NCBI RefSeq assembly: GCF_005502745.1
Contig: NZ_SCNL01000013.1
Coordinates: forward strand, 1-64,000
DNA: 64,000 nt
Direction of reading: 5' to 3'
Source of the DNA: Sphingomonas sp. 3P27F8
GTDB lineage: Bacteria; Pseudomonadota; Alphaproteobacteria; Sphingomonadales; Sphingomonadaceae
Below the pieces are notes generated by a model. That model saw only the letters and a program-made list of their open reading frames with translations. It was not told the origin of the DNA and searched no databases. Positions 19,050-29,166 of the stretch are shown one piece after another (position 1 is the stretch's first letter; the number at the start of each line of letters is the position of its first letter). A program made the translations under genes and the position numbers.

Positions 19050-19166
19050 TCACCACCGGAACCAACCAATCGCGGCGCCGATCTGAAGCGCGACGATCAT
19101 TAAGAGCTGCGTGGAAGACGGCTCGTTGCGGGTCTTGTGCCGGAACAAATGCCGCGCGATCAGCGC
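19050..19166 (-). pseudogene. 3' remnant of a DUF1294 membrane protein gene
   Basis: Reading the minus strand, an open stretch of 38 codons ends at 19050 and translates through ALIARHLFRHKTRNEPSSTQ and then LLMIVALQIGAAIGWFRW. The Arg-His-Lys-Thr-Arg box plus a final hydrophobic helix is how DUF1294 proteins end. An in-frame stop (19167-19169) lies just upstream and the rest of the family (about 50 more residues with further helices) is missing, because the S24 gene already ends at 19203. It reads as a decayed gene end. Family assignment is from memory of the motif. Confidence 0.55.
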
Positions 19167-19202
19167 TCAAGCAAGACGGCGCCATTGTGACTATCGAGCG
19201 TC

Positions 19203-19835
19203 TTATTGCGGCATCCGCAACAAGAGCTTGACCCGCCCGATCGGCTGCACCGCCTCGGCCGAAACAGTGACAGGCGCATAGGCTGGATTGTCGCTCATCA
19301 GCGTGAGCATCCCCTGCTGGGCGATAACCCGTTTGACGAGCAGGTCGCCGTCCCGGCGCAACACGAGGATCGCGCCGGTTCGCCCCACGTTGCGGTCGCC
19401 GCCGTCCACCACCAGCCGGTCACCATCCAGGATCGTCGGCGCCATCGAATCGCCCCGCGCGGTAATGATCGAGGCGGTGCGCGGAGCGATGCCGACTGCC
19501 ATAAGCGTTTCCGGCGAGAAGCGCTCGGGGCGCAGGCGGCGCTCACTGCCGGGATCCGCCCCCGCGCCGGCCGCCGCCGACACTGCGATCCATGGCACCT
19601 CGATCATTGCCGCGCCCGCCGCCGTGCCGCCGAGAACGCTCTCCTCCACGCCGAAAAAGGCGGCGAGCGTGCGACGATCATCTTCCGCCAGCCGCTTCGG
19701 TGAGCCGCGCCCGACGAACTGCTGGAGATAGGCGACGTTGCGCCCGAGCATCGTCGATAACGCAGCGAGGCTTGTGCCGCGTGCCTCGGCAAGTCGCACC
19801 AGCGCTTCGCGTGGGTTTTTGCTCATTCCCGACAT
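19203..19835 (-). CDS. S24-family (LexA-like) helix-turn-helix regulator
   Basis: A 210-aa repressor-type protein. The N-terminal part (residues about 8-65) is a cryptic HTH (SLAALSTMLGRNVAYLQQFV). The C-terminal part is a LexA/UmuD-like peptidase fold with the catalytic dyad Ser130 (TARGDSMAPTILDGDRLVVD) and Lys168 (GDLLVKRV). A possible Ala-Gly self-cleavage site lies in SAAAGAG near residue 90. It is divergent from a two-gene cassette of small proteins across an 80-bp gap holding a dyad. Met4 is an alternative start. Likely autoregulated; whether it responds to RecA is unknown. No phage genes are nearby. Confidence 0.85.
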   Translation of the reverse strand: MSGMSKNPREALVRLAEARGTSLAALSTMLGRNVAYLQQFVGRGSPKRLAEDDRRTLAAFFGVEESVLGGTAAGAAMIEVPWIAVSAAAGAGADPGSERRLRPERFSPETLMAVGIAPRTASIITARGDSMAPTILDGDRLVVDGGDRNVGRTGAILVLRRDGDLLVKRVIAQQGMLTLMSDNPAYAPVTVSAEAVQPIGRVKLLLRMPQ

Positions 19836-19841
19836 TAGTCG

Positions 19842-19869
19842 CAGGAAATTTCCTGGACAAGTTGGAAAT
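19842..19869. promoter_or_regulatory. Dyad operator candidate for the S24 regulator
   Basis: A perfect 14-bp palindrome, CAGGAAATTTCCTG (19842-19855), begins 7 bp before the S24 start. Its right half forms a second inverted repeat, ATTTCC-N10-GGAAAT (19848-19869). Three half-sites of one GGAAAT element in a divergent gap fit cooperative binding by a LexA-like dimer. Binding by the neighbouring protein is inference. Confidence 0.6.
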
Positions 19870-19915
19870 CATGAGAGAACAAAAAAGGAACAGAGAATCG
19901 GGAGTCGAGAACGAT

Positions 19916-20089
19916 ATGTCGCTACTGGCCAAAATCGATCGCTATTTGCGCCGCACCGGCATGGCGCCAACCACGTTCGGCCGACGCGCTGTCCGCGATC
20001 CGCGTCTGGTGGGCGACTTAAGGCTGGGGCGCACGCCTGGTCCGGGTGTTTCAGCGCGGGTCGACGCATTCATCGCGAGCAGCCAGTGA
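19916..20089 (+). CDS. Small basic protein, possible HTH-like
   Basis: A 57-aa protein starting MSLLAKIDRYLRRTGMAPTT and continuing through FGRRAVRDPRLVGDLRLGRT. It belongs in my reading to a widespread alphaproteobacterial family of 55-65-aa proteins whose pattern (helix, short Gly-Met turn, FG..AV.DP..V..LR.GR, final helix) resembles a minimal XRE-type HTH. No function is established. An upstream in-frame ATG at 19871 would add 15 charged residues; the 19916 start matches the family N-terminus. Divergent from the S24 regulator and coupled to the next gene by GTGA. Confidence 0.7.
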   Translation: MSLLAKIDRYLRRTGMAPTTFGRRAVRDPRLVGDLRLGRTPGPGVSARVDAFIASSQ

Positions 20090-20400
20090 AGCGGGGGCCG
20101 GGCGTGGTCGCCCTGCTGGAACGGGCGCTGAGCAACTCGGCCGGACGGAGCGGCGCGAGCATCGCCTTTACCGATAGTCACGCGACGGAGTGGCACAGCG
20201 CGACCTTCTCCGGCATGCGCCACGAGATCGCCGGTGGCGCGCCGACGAGTGCGGCGCTGGACCAATGGCTGGCGGGTCTGAGGGAAGACACGCTGCCGAT
20301 CCTGGGGCATCTGGTCGCCGATATCGCGGTGGCGTCAGTGCACCGGGCGCCAGCCCGCACCAGCTTCCGGCTGGAGGCGCTTACCGTGGCGGAGAGTTGA
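20086..20400 (+). CDS. Hypothetical protein coupled to the small HTH-like gene
   Basis: A 104-aa protein starting at a GTG that overlaps the upstream stop (GTGA, 20086-20089). It has no signal peptide or membrane helix. It contains a central WHSATFSGMRHEI segment and a C-terminal beta-rich end (RTSFRLEALTVAES). I do not recognise a named family, though the Trp-x-Ser-Ala-Thr-Phe-x-Gly pattern looks conserved among sphingomonads. Tight coupling to the 57-aa gene and the divergent S24 regulator suggest a small regulatory cassette. The convergent neighbour ends 8 bp away. Confidence 0.65.
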   Translation: MKRGPGVVALLERALSNSAGRSGASIAFTDSHATEWHSATFSGMRHEIAGGAPTSAALDQWLAGLREDTLPILGHLVADIAVASVHRAPARTSFRLEALTVAES

Positions 20401-20407
20401 CCGCCGC

Positions 20408-21166
20408 TCAGATTCCGCCGGGCACCGATTCGCGCCCGACCGCGGCAAGCGCCTCGGCCAGATCGGCGATGCAGCGATCGACCTGCGCCGAATCCGGCGA
20501 GCGGACCACGAAATTGGCGCCGGTCCTGCCCTCACGGAAGAAGGGGTAGCTGCCGATCGCGACGCCCGCATGGCTGCGCTCGATCCGGCCGAGCAGCTCC
20601 GCGACCTCGCTCTCGGCCACCCAGCAACCGAGCGTACCGCTCACTACCGGGCGGCCACCTTGCAGCGTGCCCGTCAGGGCGTCGAGCATCCCGGCCGTGA
20701 TGCTGGGAACCCCGGCCATGATAAAGATATTGCCGCAGCGGATGCCGGGCGCGCCCGACATGCGATTCTCGATGAGGTCCGCCCCCTCCGGCACGCGCGC
20801 CATACGCAGGCGTGCATCGGTAATGCCGCCACGAGTGGCATAATAATTCTCCAGCACCGCGACCGCCTTTGGATGATGGACGACGCCTACACCCAGCGCC
20901 GCCGCGATCGCATCGACGGTGATGTCGTCATGCGTCGGCCCGATGCCCCCGGTGGTGAAAAGATAATCGTTGCGCGCACGCAGGGTGTTCACCGCCTCGA
21001 CAATCGCTTCCTCGCGATCGGCGACGACACGAACCTCGGCGAGCCGGATGCCCTGCACGTTTAGCCACAGCGCGATCTGCGCGACGTTCTTGTCCTGCGT
21101 TCTGCCGGAGAGAATCTCGTCGCCGATCACGACGAGTGCGGCGGTCCAGATGCGTTCGTCAACCAT
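20408..21166 (-). CDS. CinA N-terminal/MoaB-type molybdopterin-binding-fold protein
   Basis: A competence/damage-inducible CinA-like protein consisting only of the MoCF-biosynthesis fold, about 252 aa. The signature GDEILSGRTQDKN is near the N-terminus, followed by FTTGGIGPTHDDITVDAIA and then IFIMAGVPSITAGMLDAL. The C-terminal nicotinamide-nucleotide amidase domain of full CinA is absent. Related proteins act as ADP-ribose/NMN-cycle hydrolases; that activity here is only plausible. I chose the ATG at 21166; a GTG at 21205 would add 13 residues. It is divergent from map with a 50-bp gap. Confidence 0.85.
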   Translation of the reverse strand: MVDERIWTAALVVIGDEILSGRTQDKNVAQIALWLNVQGIRLAEVRVVADREEAIVEAVNTLRARNDYLFTTGGIGPTHDDITVDAIAAALGVGVVHHPKAVAVLENYYATRGGITDARLRMARVPEGADLIENRMSGAPGIRCGNIFIMAGVPSITAGMLDALTGTLQGGRPVVSGTLGCWVAESEVAELLGRIERSHAGVAIGSYPFFREGRTGANFVVRSPDSAQVDRCIADLAEALAAVGRESVPGGI

Positions 21167-21216
21167 GTGTTTCGGGGCATAGCCTCGCCAATCGGCGTTC
21201 GCCACGCTATATCGAC

Positions 21217-22047
21217 ATGATGACTGAATATGTGACTGTCAGCAGCGATGCGCCGCTGGGGCGCGATGGCGCGATCAAACTCCACGGGCGCGACGCATTC
21301 GACGGGATGCACAGGGCCGGACGTCTGGCGGCCGAAACGCTCGACATGATCGTGCCGCACATGGTGCCCGGCGTGACCACCGCCGAAATCGACCGGCTGA
21401 TCCATGACTTCATCGTCAGCCGCGGCGGGGTCCCCGCAACGCTGGGGTATCGCGGCTATACGCACAGCTCGTGCATCTCGATCAACCATGTCGTCTGTCA
21501 CGGTATCCCGGGCGAGAAGCCATTTAAGTCGGGCGATATCGTCAACGTCGATGTCACGCCCATCCTGGACGGCTGGCACGGCGATTCAAGCCGTATGTAT
21601 CTGATTGGTGAGGTGCCGCTGAAGGCGAAACGGCTCGTCGACGTGACCTATGAATGCCTCATGCTCGGGATCGAGCAGGCAAGGCCCGGCAATCATATGG
21701 GTGATGTGGCGCACGCGATCCAGCGTCACGCGGAGGCGCATCGCTACGGTGTGGTTCGTGATTTCTGCGGTCATGGGGTGGGCCGCCTGTTTCACGATGC
21801 GCCGGAGGTCGTTCATGTCGGGCGCCCCGGGACCGGGCCTGAACTGCGCCCCGGCATGATCTTCACGATCGAGCCGATGATCAACATCGGGCGACCGGAC
21901 GTGAAGCTGCTCGACGACGGCTGGACGGCCGTGACGCGCGACCGTTCGCTTTCCGCGCAGTTCGAGCATTCCATCGGCATCACCGAGGATGGTTGCGAGA
22001 TCTTTACGCAATCGCCCGGTGGCCTGGATCAACCACCTTACGCGTGA
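21217..22047 (+). CDS. map: Type I methionine aminopeptidase
   Basis: Removes the initiator Met from nascent proteins. It has 276 aa. The five metal ligands are in place: Asp in VNVDVTP, Asp in WHGDSSRMY, His in FCGHGVGRLFH, Glu in FTIEPMINIG and Glu in QFEHSIGITEDG. The start is the first of two consecutive ATGs (21217 and 21220); the long upstream frame lies inside the divergent gene. No zinc-finger N-terminal extension is present. It converges on an LssY_C gene 19 bp downstream. Confidence 0.95.
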   Translation: MMTEYVTVSSDAPLGRDGAIKLHGRDAFDGMHRAGRLAAETLDMIVPHMVPGVTTAEIDRLIHDFIVSRGGVPATLGYRGYTHSSCISINHVVCHGIPGEKPFKSGDIVNVDVTPILDGWHGDSSRMYLIGEVPLKAKRLVDVTYECLMLGIEQARPGNHMGDVAHAIQRHAEAHRYGVVRDFCGHGVGRLFHDAPEVVHVGRPGTGPELRPGMIFTIEPMINIGRPDVKLLDDGWTAVTRDRSLSAQFEHSIGITEDGCEIFTQSPGGLDQPPYA

Positions 22048-22066
22048 GCGCGCCCGGTGGCGGCGC

Positions 22067-22804
22067 TCAACATCCGCCCCCGCTCAATCGATAGACGTGG
22101 ATCATCCCGTCGGTGAGGTATTTGTCCCCGCCGCCGTTGCGGTGCCAACCGGGGGTGATCCGCGACTGCCGGGCATCGGCAAGTTCGGCGCCGCTCGCGC
22201 GAAGCAGCGCGCCGGCAGCGTCACGCTCGTCGTCGACCTTCGGCCCGATATGATGCGTGATCTGTAGCGTGAACAGGCTCAAACCGACGCCGCGATCGAA
22301 GGTGGCGGCGGCCGCCCAATGATTCGGACCGATGCGCCAGAAGCGGATGTGGTGGCGCTTGTCCGCGCTCCTGCCTTCGTCGCGCTGGAAGGCAAAATCC
22401 TGCGTGCGATCCGCAAAATACAGCGGGCTGACGGGCGCCTCCGGATAGGGCCGGCCGAGCAGCACGCTGGCCGCGATGCCAAGGCCCGATCGCAGGTTTA
22501 CCGGATCGGCAAGCGACCAGCCGCCGCGGCGGAACACGCATTCGATCGCGCGACGCTCGCCGTGTAACTCCAGGTTGATCGGGTCGCCAGGAATATCCTG
22601 TGCTGTATAGGAAACGATCTCCGCGCGCTTGCCGATCAGCTTGTGCTCATGATGGCTCCAGAGGCGCGGCAGACCGCCATAGGCAAGGGTGAACCACAAC
22701 GCGGGCAGGCCAAGCAGCGCGATCGCCGCGATGGTCGCCCAGCTCCAGCCGTTGCGCCTGCGGCGACGTCGCAGGTCGGCGGCGGAGCGATCGGCCTCGT
22801 TCAT
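22067..22804 (-). CDS. LssY C-terminal-domain membrane protein
   Basis: A 245-aa single-pass protein. An Arg-rich cytosolic N-terminus (DLRRRRRRNGW) precedes one transmembrane helix (WATIAAIALLGLPALWFTLA). The remainder is a periplasmic LssY_C domain, recognisable from GGWSLADPVNLRSGLGI, GRPYPEAPVSPLYFADR, KRHHIRFWRI, FDRGVGLSLFTLQITHHIGP and DDERD. The family is named after a Legionella type I secretion locus protein; its biochemical role is not established. The ATG at 22804 is preferred over the longer frame from 22840. Convergent with map. Confidence 0.85.
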   Translation of the reverse strand: MNEADRSAADLRRRRRRNGWSWATIAAIALLGLPALWFTLAYGGLPRLWSHHEHKLIGKRAEIVSYTAQDIPGDPINLELHGERRAIECVFRRGGWSLADPVNLRSGLGIAASVLLGRPYPEAPVSPLYFADRTQDFAFQRDEGRSADKRHHIRFWRIGPNHWAAAATFDRGVGLSLFTLQITHHIGPKVDDERDAAGALLRASGAELADARQSRITPGWHRNGGGDKYLTDGMIHVYRLSGGGC

Positions 22805-22956
22805 GACGCTCAGGCTGCCGCGATATCCGCGCGCTGGCAATCGAATTGCGCGCAGGACGCTGCGATTAAGCGAATCGACTTACCCCCTTCCCTTTGCGTC
22901 AATCCTGCGCCACCATTGTCAGAACGACTCCACAACGGCGGAGCGGGGAGAGGGAT

Positions 22957-25681
<2,725 letters not shown>

Positions 25682-25756
25682 TCCGCGACCACAACTCAAA
25701 CGAACCATCGCCGGCCTTCATGACCGGCGGCATCTCGAACACGAAGGGCATTAATC

Positions 25757-27169
25757 ATGGCGACGACGGCCAGCGACGTTCTGAAGCGTATCAAGGACGA
25801 GGAGATCGAGTGGGTCGATCTTCGCTTCACCGATCCCAAGGGCAAATGGCAGCATCTCACGATGTGCGCCGGCGTGCTGGGCGAGGATGAACTGACCGAC
25901 GGTTTGATGTTCGACGGATCGTCGATCGCCGGATGGAAGGCGATCAACGAGTCCGACATGACGCTGAAGCCTGATCTGGATGCGGTCTACACCGATCCGT
26001 TTTCGGCCACGCCGATGCTTATCCTGATCTGCGACATCGTCGAGCCGGCGACCGGCGAGCTCTACGCCCGCGATCCGCGCTCAACGGCGAAGCGCGCGGA
26101 AGCCTATCTCAAGACAACCGGAATCGGCGACACGGTGTACGTCGGCCCGGAAGCCGAATTCTTCATGTTCGACGACGTGCGCTTCGAAAACAGCTATTCC
26201 ACCAGCTATTACAAGATCGACGACATCGAACTGCCCGGGAACAGCGGCCGCGAATATGAGGGCGGCAACCTGGGCCACCGTCCGCGCGCCAAGGGTGGCT
26301 ATTTCCCCGTCGCCCCTGTGGACAGCGCTGTGGATATCCGTGGCGAGATGGTTTCGACCATGCTCGAAATGGGCCTGCCCTGCGACAAGCACCACCACGA
26401 GGTAGCGGCGGCACAGCATGAGCTGGGCCTTACTTTTGGCACGCTCACCACCACTGCGGACCGGATGCAGGTCTATAAATATGTCGTGCATCAGGTCGCC
26501 CATGCCTATGGTAAGTCGGCGACGTTCATGCCCAAGCCGATCAAGGAAGATAACGGCTCGGGCATGCACACCCACTTCTCGATCTGGGAAGGAAAGACCC
26601 CGCTGTTTGCCGGTAACGGTTATGCCGGGCTTTCCGATATGTGCCTGTATTTCATCGGCGGCATCATCAAGCACGCCAAGGCGGTGAACGCGTTCACCAA
26701 CCCGTCCACCAACAGCTACAAGCGGCTTGTGCCGGGCTATGAAGCGCCCGTGCTGCTCGCTTATTCGAGCCGCAACCGCTCGGCCTCCTGCCGCATCCCT
26801 TATGGAGCCGGAGCAAAGGCAAAGCGCGTCGAAGTTCGTTTCCCGGATGCGCTCGCGAATCCGTATCTCGCCTATGCGGCGCTGATGATGGCTGGCCTCG
26901 ACGGCATCCAGAACAAGATCCATCCGGGCGACGCGATGGACAAGAACCTGTACGATCTGCCACCGGCGGAGCTTTCGCAGGTACCGACCGTCTGCGCATC
27001 GCTGCGCGAGGCGCTCGAGTCGCTGACCGCCGACCATGACTTCCTGCTCAAGGGCGACGTTTTCTCGAAGGATCAGATCGAGGCCTATATCGAGCTGAAG
27101 TACGAAGAGGTCGCGCGCTGGGAGATGACGCCCAGCCCGGTAGAATATGATATGTATTATAGCGGATAA
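25757..27169 (+). CDS. glnA: Glutamine synthetase, type I
   Basis: ATP-dependent synthesis of glutamine from glutamate and ammonia; cytosolic dodecamer. It has 470 aa, the GSI-beta length. N-terminal beta-grasp segment with [14 protein letters not shown] (Asp50-type loop); metal Glu residues in [16 protein letters not shown]/Glu site [18 protein letters not shown]; Arg loop in [17 protein letters not shown]; adenylylation Tyr in [12 protein letters not shown]. Adenylylation control by GlnE/GlnB is expected for this form. GAAGGG lies upstream of the ATG. Operon with glnB. Confidence 0.97.
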   Translation: MATTASDVLKRIKDEEIEWVDLRFTDPKGKWQHLTMCAGVLGEDELTDGLMFDGSSIAGWKAINESDMTLKPDLDAVYTDPFSATPMLILICDIVEPATGELYARDPRSTAKRAEAYLKTTGIGDTVYVGPEAEFFMFDDVRFENSYSTSYYKIDDIELPGNSGREYEGGNLGHRPRAKGGYFPVAPVDSAVDIRGEMVSTMLEMGLPCDKHHHEVAAAQHELGLTFGTLTTTADRMQVYKYVVHQVAHAYGKSATFMPKPIKEDNGSGMHTHFSIWEGKTPLFAGNGYAGLSDMCLYFIGGIIKHAKAVNAFTNPSTNSYKRLVPGYEAPVLLAYSSRNRSASCRIPYGAGAKAKRVEVRFPDALANPYLAYAALMMAGLDGIQNKIHPGDAMDKNLYDLPPAELSQVPTVCASLREALESLTADHDFLLKGDVFSKDQIEAYIELKYEEVARWEMTPSPVEYDMYYSG

Positions 27170-27178
27170 GCTTCGGTT

Positions 27179-27260
27179 GCGCCGGCTCGCTCAGCAGATT
27201 GCCGCTGTCGGCCGGCGCACCCATTCATGACGGTTAACGGCGCTGTGTCGCGGCGCCGTT
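27179..27260. terminator. Paired hairpins after glnA
   Basis: Two inverted repeats fill the gap between glnA and the convergent secreted protein: GCGCCGGC/GCCGGCGC (27179-27186, 27211-27218) and AACGGCGC/GCGCCGTT (27236-27243, 27253-27260). Neither has a T-run. Likely transcription-end structures for both genes. Confidence 0.5.
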
Positions 27261-27278
27261 GATATTCAAAGCGACACT

Positions 27279-27746
27279 TTACTGATAATCCGCCGGGTCG
27301 GGCGTAGGCGCGTTGCACGCCGCGTTGCTGCCGTGCTTGCAGGCATAAACCTGCCGTCGCCAATCGACCATCGCGTCAGCATAGGCGCGCTCCTGCCGCG
27401 CATAGCGCGCTTCGTCGCGCGCAATTTCCCGGTGATGCGCATGCATCGCCTGACGGTAGGCGGCCACATCCGCCGCGTACTGCGCTGAATCCGCCGCTTG
27501 CACGTCTGCCTGCGCCGCAGCCTGCGACGAGCTGTCAGCCAGCGCGGCGCGGTTTGCGGCGTTTACCGCAGGGCGCCCCGCGGCGTCGATCGCCTCGGTC
27601 CGCGGGCTGTCCTTGTCATAGCCGCGATCGTAAGGGAGCGGCGCGTGAGGCGCATCGGGGTCTTGCGCCTGCACGTTGGTCTGGGCAGCGGCGGGCGTGA
27701 TCGCGGCTATAGCGGCGCCGACAAATATCATCGGGAAAACTCGCAT
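27279..27746 (-). CDS. Secreted hypothetical protein, Ala-rich helical
   Basis: A 155-aa protein with a signal peptide (MRVFPMIFVGAAIAAITPAAAQ). The mature part is alanine-rich with a helical region containing repeated charged pairs (HHREIARDEARYARQERAYADAMVDWRR), then two Cys (VYACKHGSNAACN) that could form a disulfide, and a Pro-rich end. AGGAGG precedes the ATG at 27746, which decides this start over the frame from 27764. The pattern is common among small periplasmic sphingomonad proteins; no function is known. Confidence 0.75.
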   Translation of the reverse strand: MRVFPMIFVGAAIAAITPAAAQTNVQAQDPDAPHAPLPYDRGYDKDSPRTEAIDAAGRPAVNAANRAALADSSSQAAAQADVQAADSAQYAADVAAYRQAMHAHHREIARDEARYARQERAYADAMVDWRRQVYACKHGSNAACNAPTPDPADYQ

Positions 27747-27808
27747 CGAAAGCCTCCTTGGCATCGGAATGCGCGTTCAACCGATCGTGTTCGGACGAGG
27801 TTCCGTGG

Positions 27809-28549
27809 TCAGAAGGAGAAGCTGGCCCGCGCCGTCAGCCGATCGCCGCTGTTCCGCGCATCCGCATAGGGTGACGCCATCACGCGATCGATGCTGGTGC
27901 CCGAATAGTCCAGCCCAAGTGAAACCGGCCCGGTCACACGCCGGACACCGACCAGCCAGTCGCTATAATTGCCGCCGGGTCGCAGCCGCGCCGCCCGCAA
28001 CGGATCATCGACGGCGCCGGAGGAACGGCCGATGCTGGCGGCGAAAGTATAGGGCGTCGCCGGAAGGCCAAGCTGGGCGCGGGCCGCGACATAAAGATTG
28101 TCGCCGCCGATCGCGCTCTGTGCCGGGGCGTAGCGCGCATCGGCACCGATCTGAGCCGGGCCGAGCTGATAAGTCAGGCCCAGCCCGCCCTCCAGGTAAT
28201 CCATGCGCCCGCGTGCGCCGGTAAAGGCATGCGCGACGACGAACCCTTCCCCGCGAAACCCGAGCCCGAGATCGCCACCATATCCGATCGACGCATCGAC
28301 CACCGCGTCCGCCCCGCCCGATCGAGGGCTGCCACGAAGGCCCGTGACACGCGCGCCGATGTCGAAACCCGACGGAAGCTGGAGCGACAGCGACGCGGCA
28401 GGGGCGGCCTTTCCCTCGCTCCAGCTGATTCCGCGTCGGCGCTCGTCGGTCGCAACCTCCACTGATCCGCCCAGAGAAACCTGCGCGGCGGCGGGCCAGG
28501 CGATCAGCACCAGCAAGGCGGCGGCGGCAAGTGTTTCGGCGTAACGCAT
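27809..28549 (-). CDS. TorF-family putative outer-membrane porin
   Basis: A 246-aa predicted beta-barrel. A signal peptide (MRYAETLAAAALLVLIAWPAAAQ) is followed by VSLGGSVEVATDERRRGISW, the typical TorF N-terminus, then alternating amphipathic strands and a final Phe (RLTARASFSF), a barrel-assembly signal. The family is assigned as porin-like by homology without a defined substrate. The ATG at 28549 has GGAG upstream and falls just after the stop of the preceding gene (28551), so the two are likely co-transcribed; the frame from 28621 would start inside that gene. Confidence 0.8.
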   Translation of the reverse strand: MRYAETLAAAALLVLIAWPAAAQVSLGGSVEVATDERRRGISWSEGKAAPAASLSLQLPSGFDIGARVTGLRGSPRSGGADAVVDASIGYGGDLGLGFRGEGFVVAHAFTGARGRMDYLEGGLGLTYQLGPAQIGADARYAPAQSAIGGDNLYVAARAQLGLPATPYTFAASIGRSSGAVDDPLRAARLRPGGNYSDWLVGVRRVTGPVSLGLDYSGTSIDRVMASPYADARNSGDRLTARASFSF

Positions 28550-28550
28550 C

Positions 28551-28982
28551 TCAACTCCGGGGGCGTGCACTGGCATCCAGCTCGGCCAGCAGAACCTCGC
28601 GATCACGCGCCGCGACGTCAATCACATGATCGCGCAACCTGTCGGCACGACGCGCCACCTCGTCCACGATCGCGCCGCGCTGACCTTCGCACCAGCCGGC
28701 ACGGCTTCCGCTTAACGGCGCCTCGCTGGCGATGCTGCGGGAAAGCAGGTGGCCTGCGGGATGCCGCGCCTCCCGCTCCACCCGCACCATCGCCGACCAG
28801 TGGCACCGAAGAGTGCTCGCGCGGCCAGCACCGGCGACCGTACCAAGCTGACGATGCGCCACGTCCACCGCGCCGCGATAAACCGCCTCCACCGCACCTG
28901 CAGAATGATCGAGCGTCACGCGGTGCGCCTCGATGCCCTCCATCCCGCCGAGCAGCATGCCCGCCACCAGCAAAATCGTCAT
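28551..28982 (-). CDS. Secreted conserved hypothetical protein
   Basis: A 143-aa protein with a short signal peptide (MTILLVAGMLLGGMEGIEA). The mature sequence contains HRVTLDHSAGAVEAVYRGAV, a central Cys-Trp (TLRCHWSAMVRVERE) and a second Cys (SRAGWCEGQRGAI), suggesting one disulfide, and a C-terminal charged helix. AGGAGG lies at ideal spacing before the ATG. It abuts the TorF-like porin gene downstream. The pattern occurs in sphingomonads but I know no assigned function. Confidence 0.75.
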   Translation of the reverse strand: MTILLVAGMLLGGMEGIEAHRVTLDHSAGAVEAVYRGAVDVAHRQLGTVAGAGRASTLRCHWSAMVRVEREARHPAGHLLSRSIASEAPLSGSRAGWCEGQRGAIVDEVARRADRLRDHVIDVAARDREVLLAELDASARPRS

Positions 28983-29166
28983 GCGTTCCTCCTGCGCCGC
29001 TTATGTACTGCCATCACCGAATGATCGGACGCGGGGAGCCGTTCAACGCCAGAGGTGCCCGGCAACAATTTCTAACACGCCGTTCACGCTGCCTCCACGT
29101 ATCCCGCAGTCGACAAGGCCGTCCGCCGTCGTCAGGATCGCACGGACACTCAATGGAGTTCGCCAT

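Noticed and set aside
19203..20400. Prophage repressor region
   Set aside because: S24 regulators occur in prophages, but no integrase, terminase, capsid or tail gene is within the window.
27809..28621. Upstream extension of the TorF porin to 28621
   Set aside because: It would overlap the preceding gene and lacks a ribosome site; the ATG at 28549 has a GGAG and a proper signal peptide.
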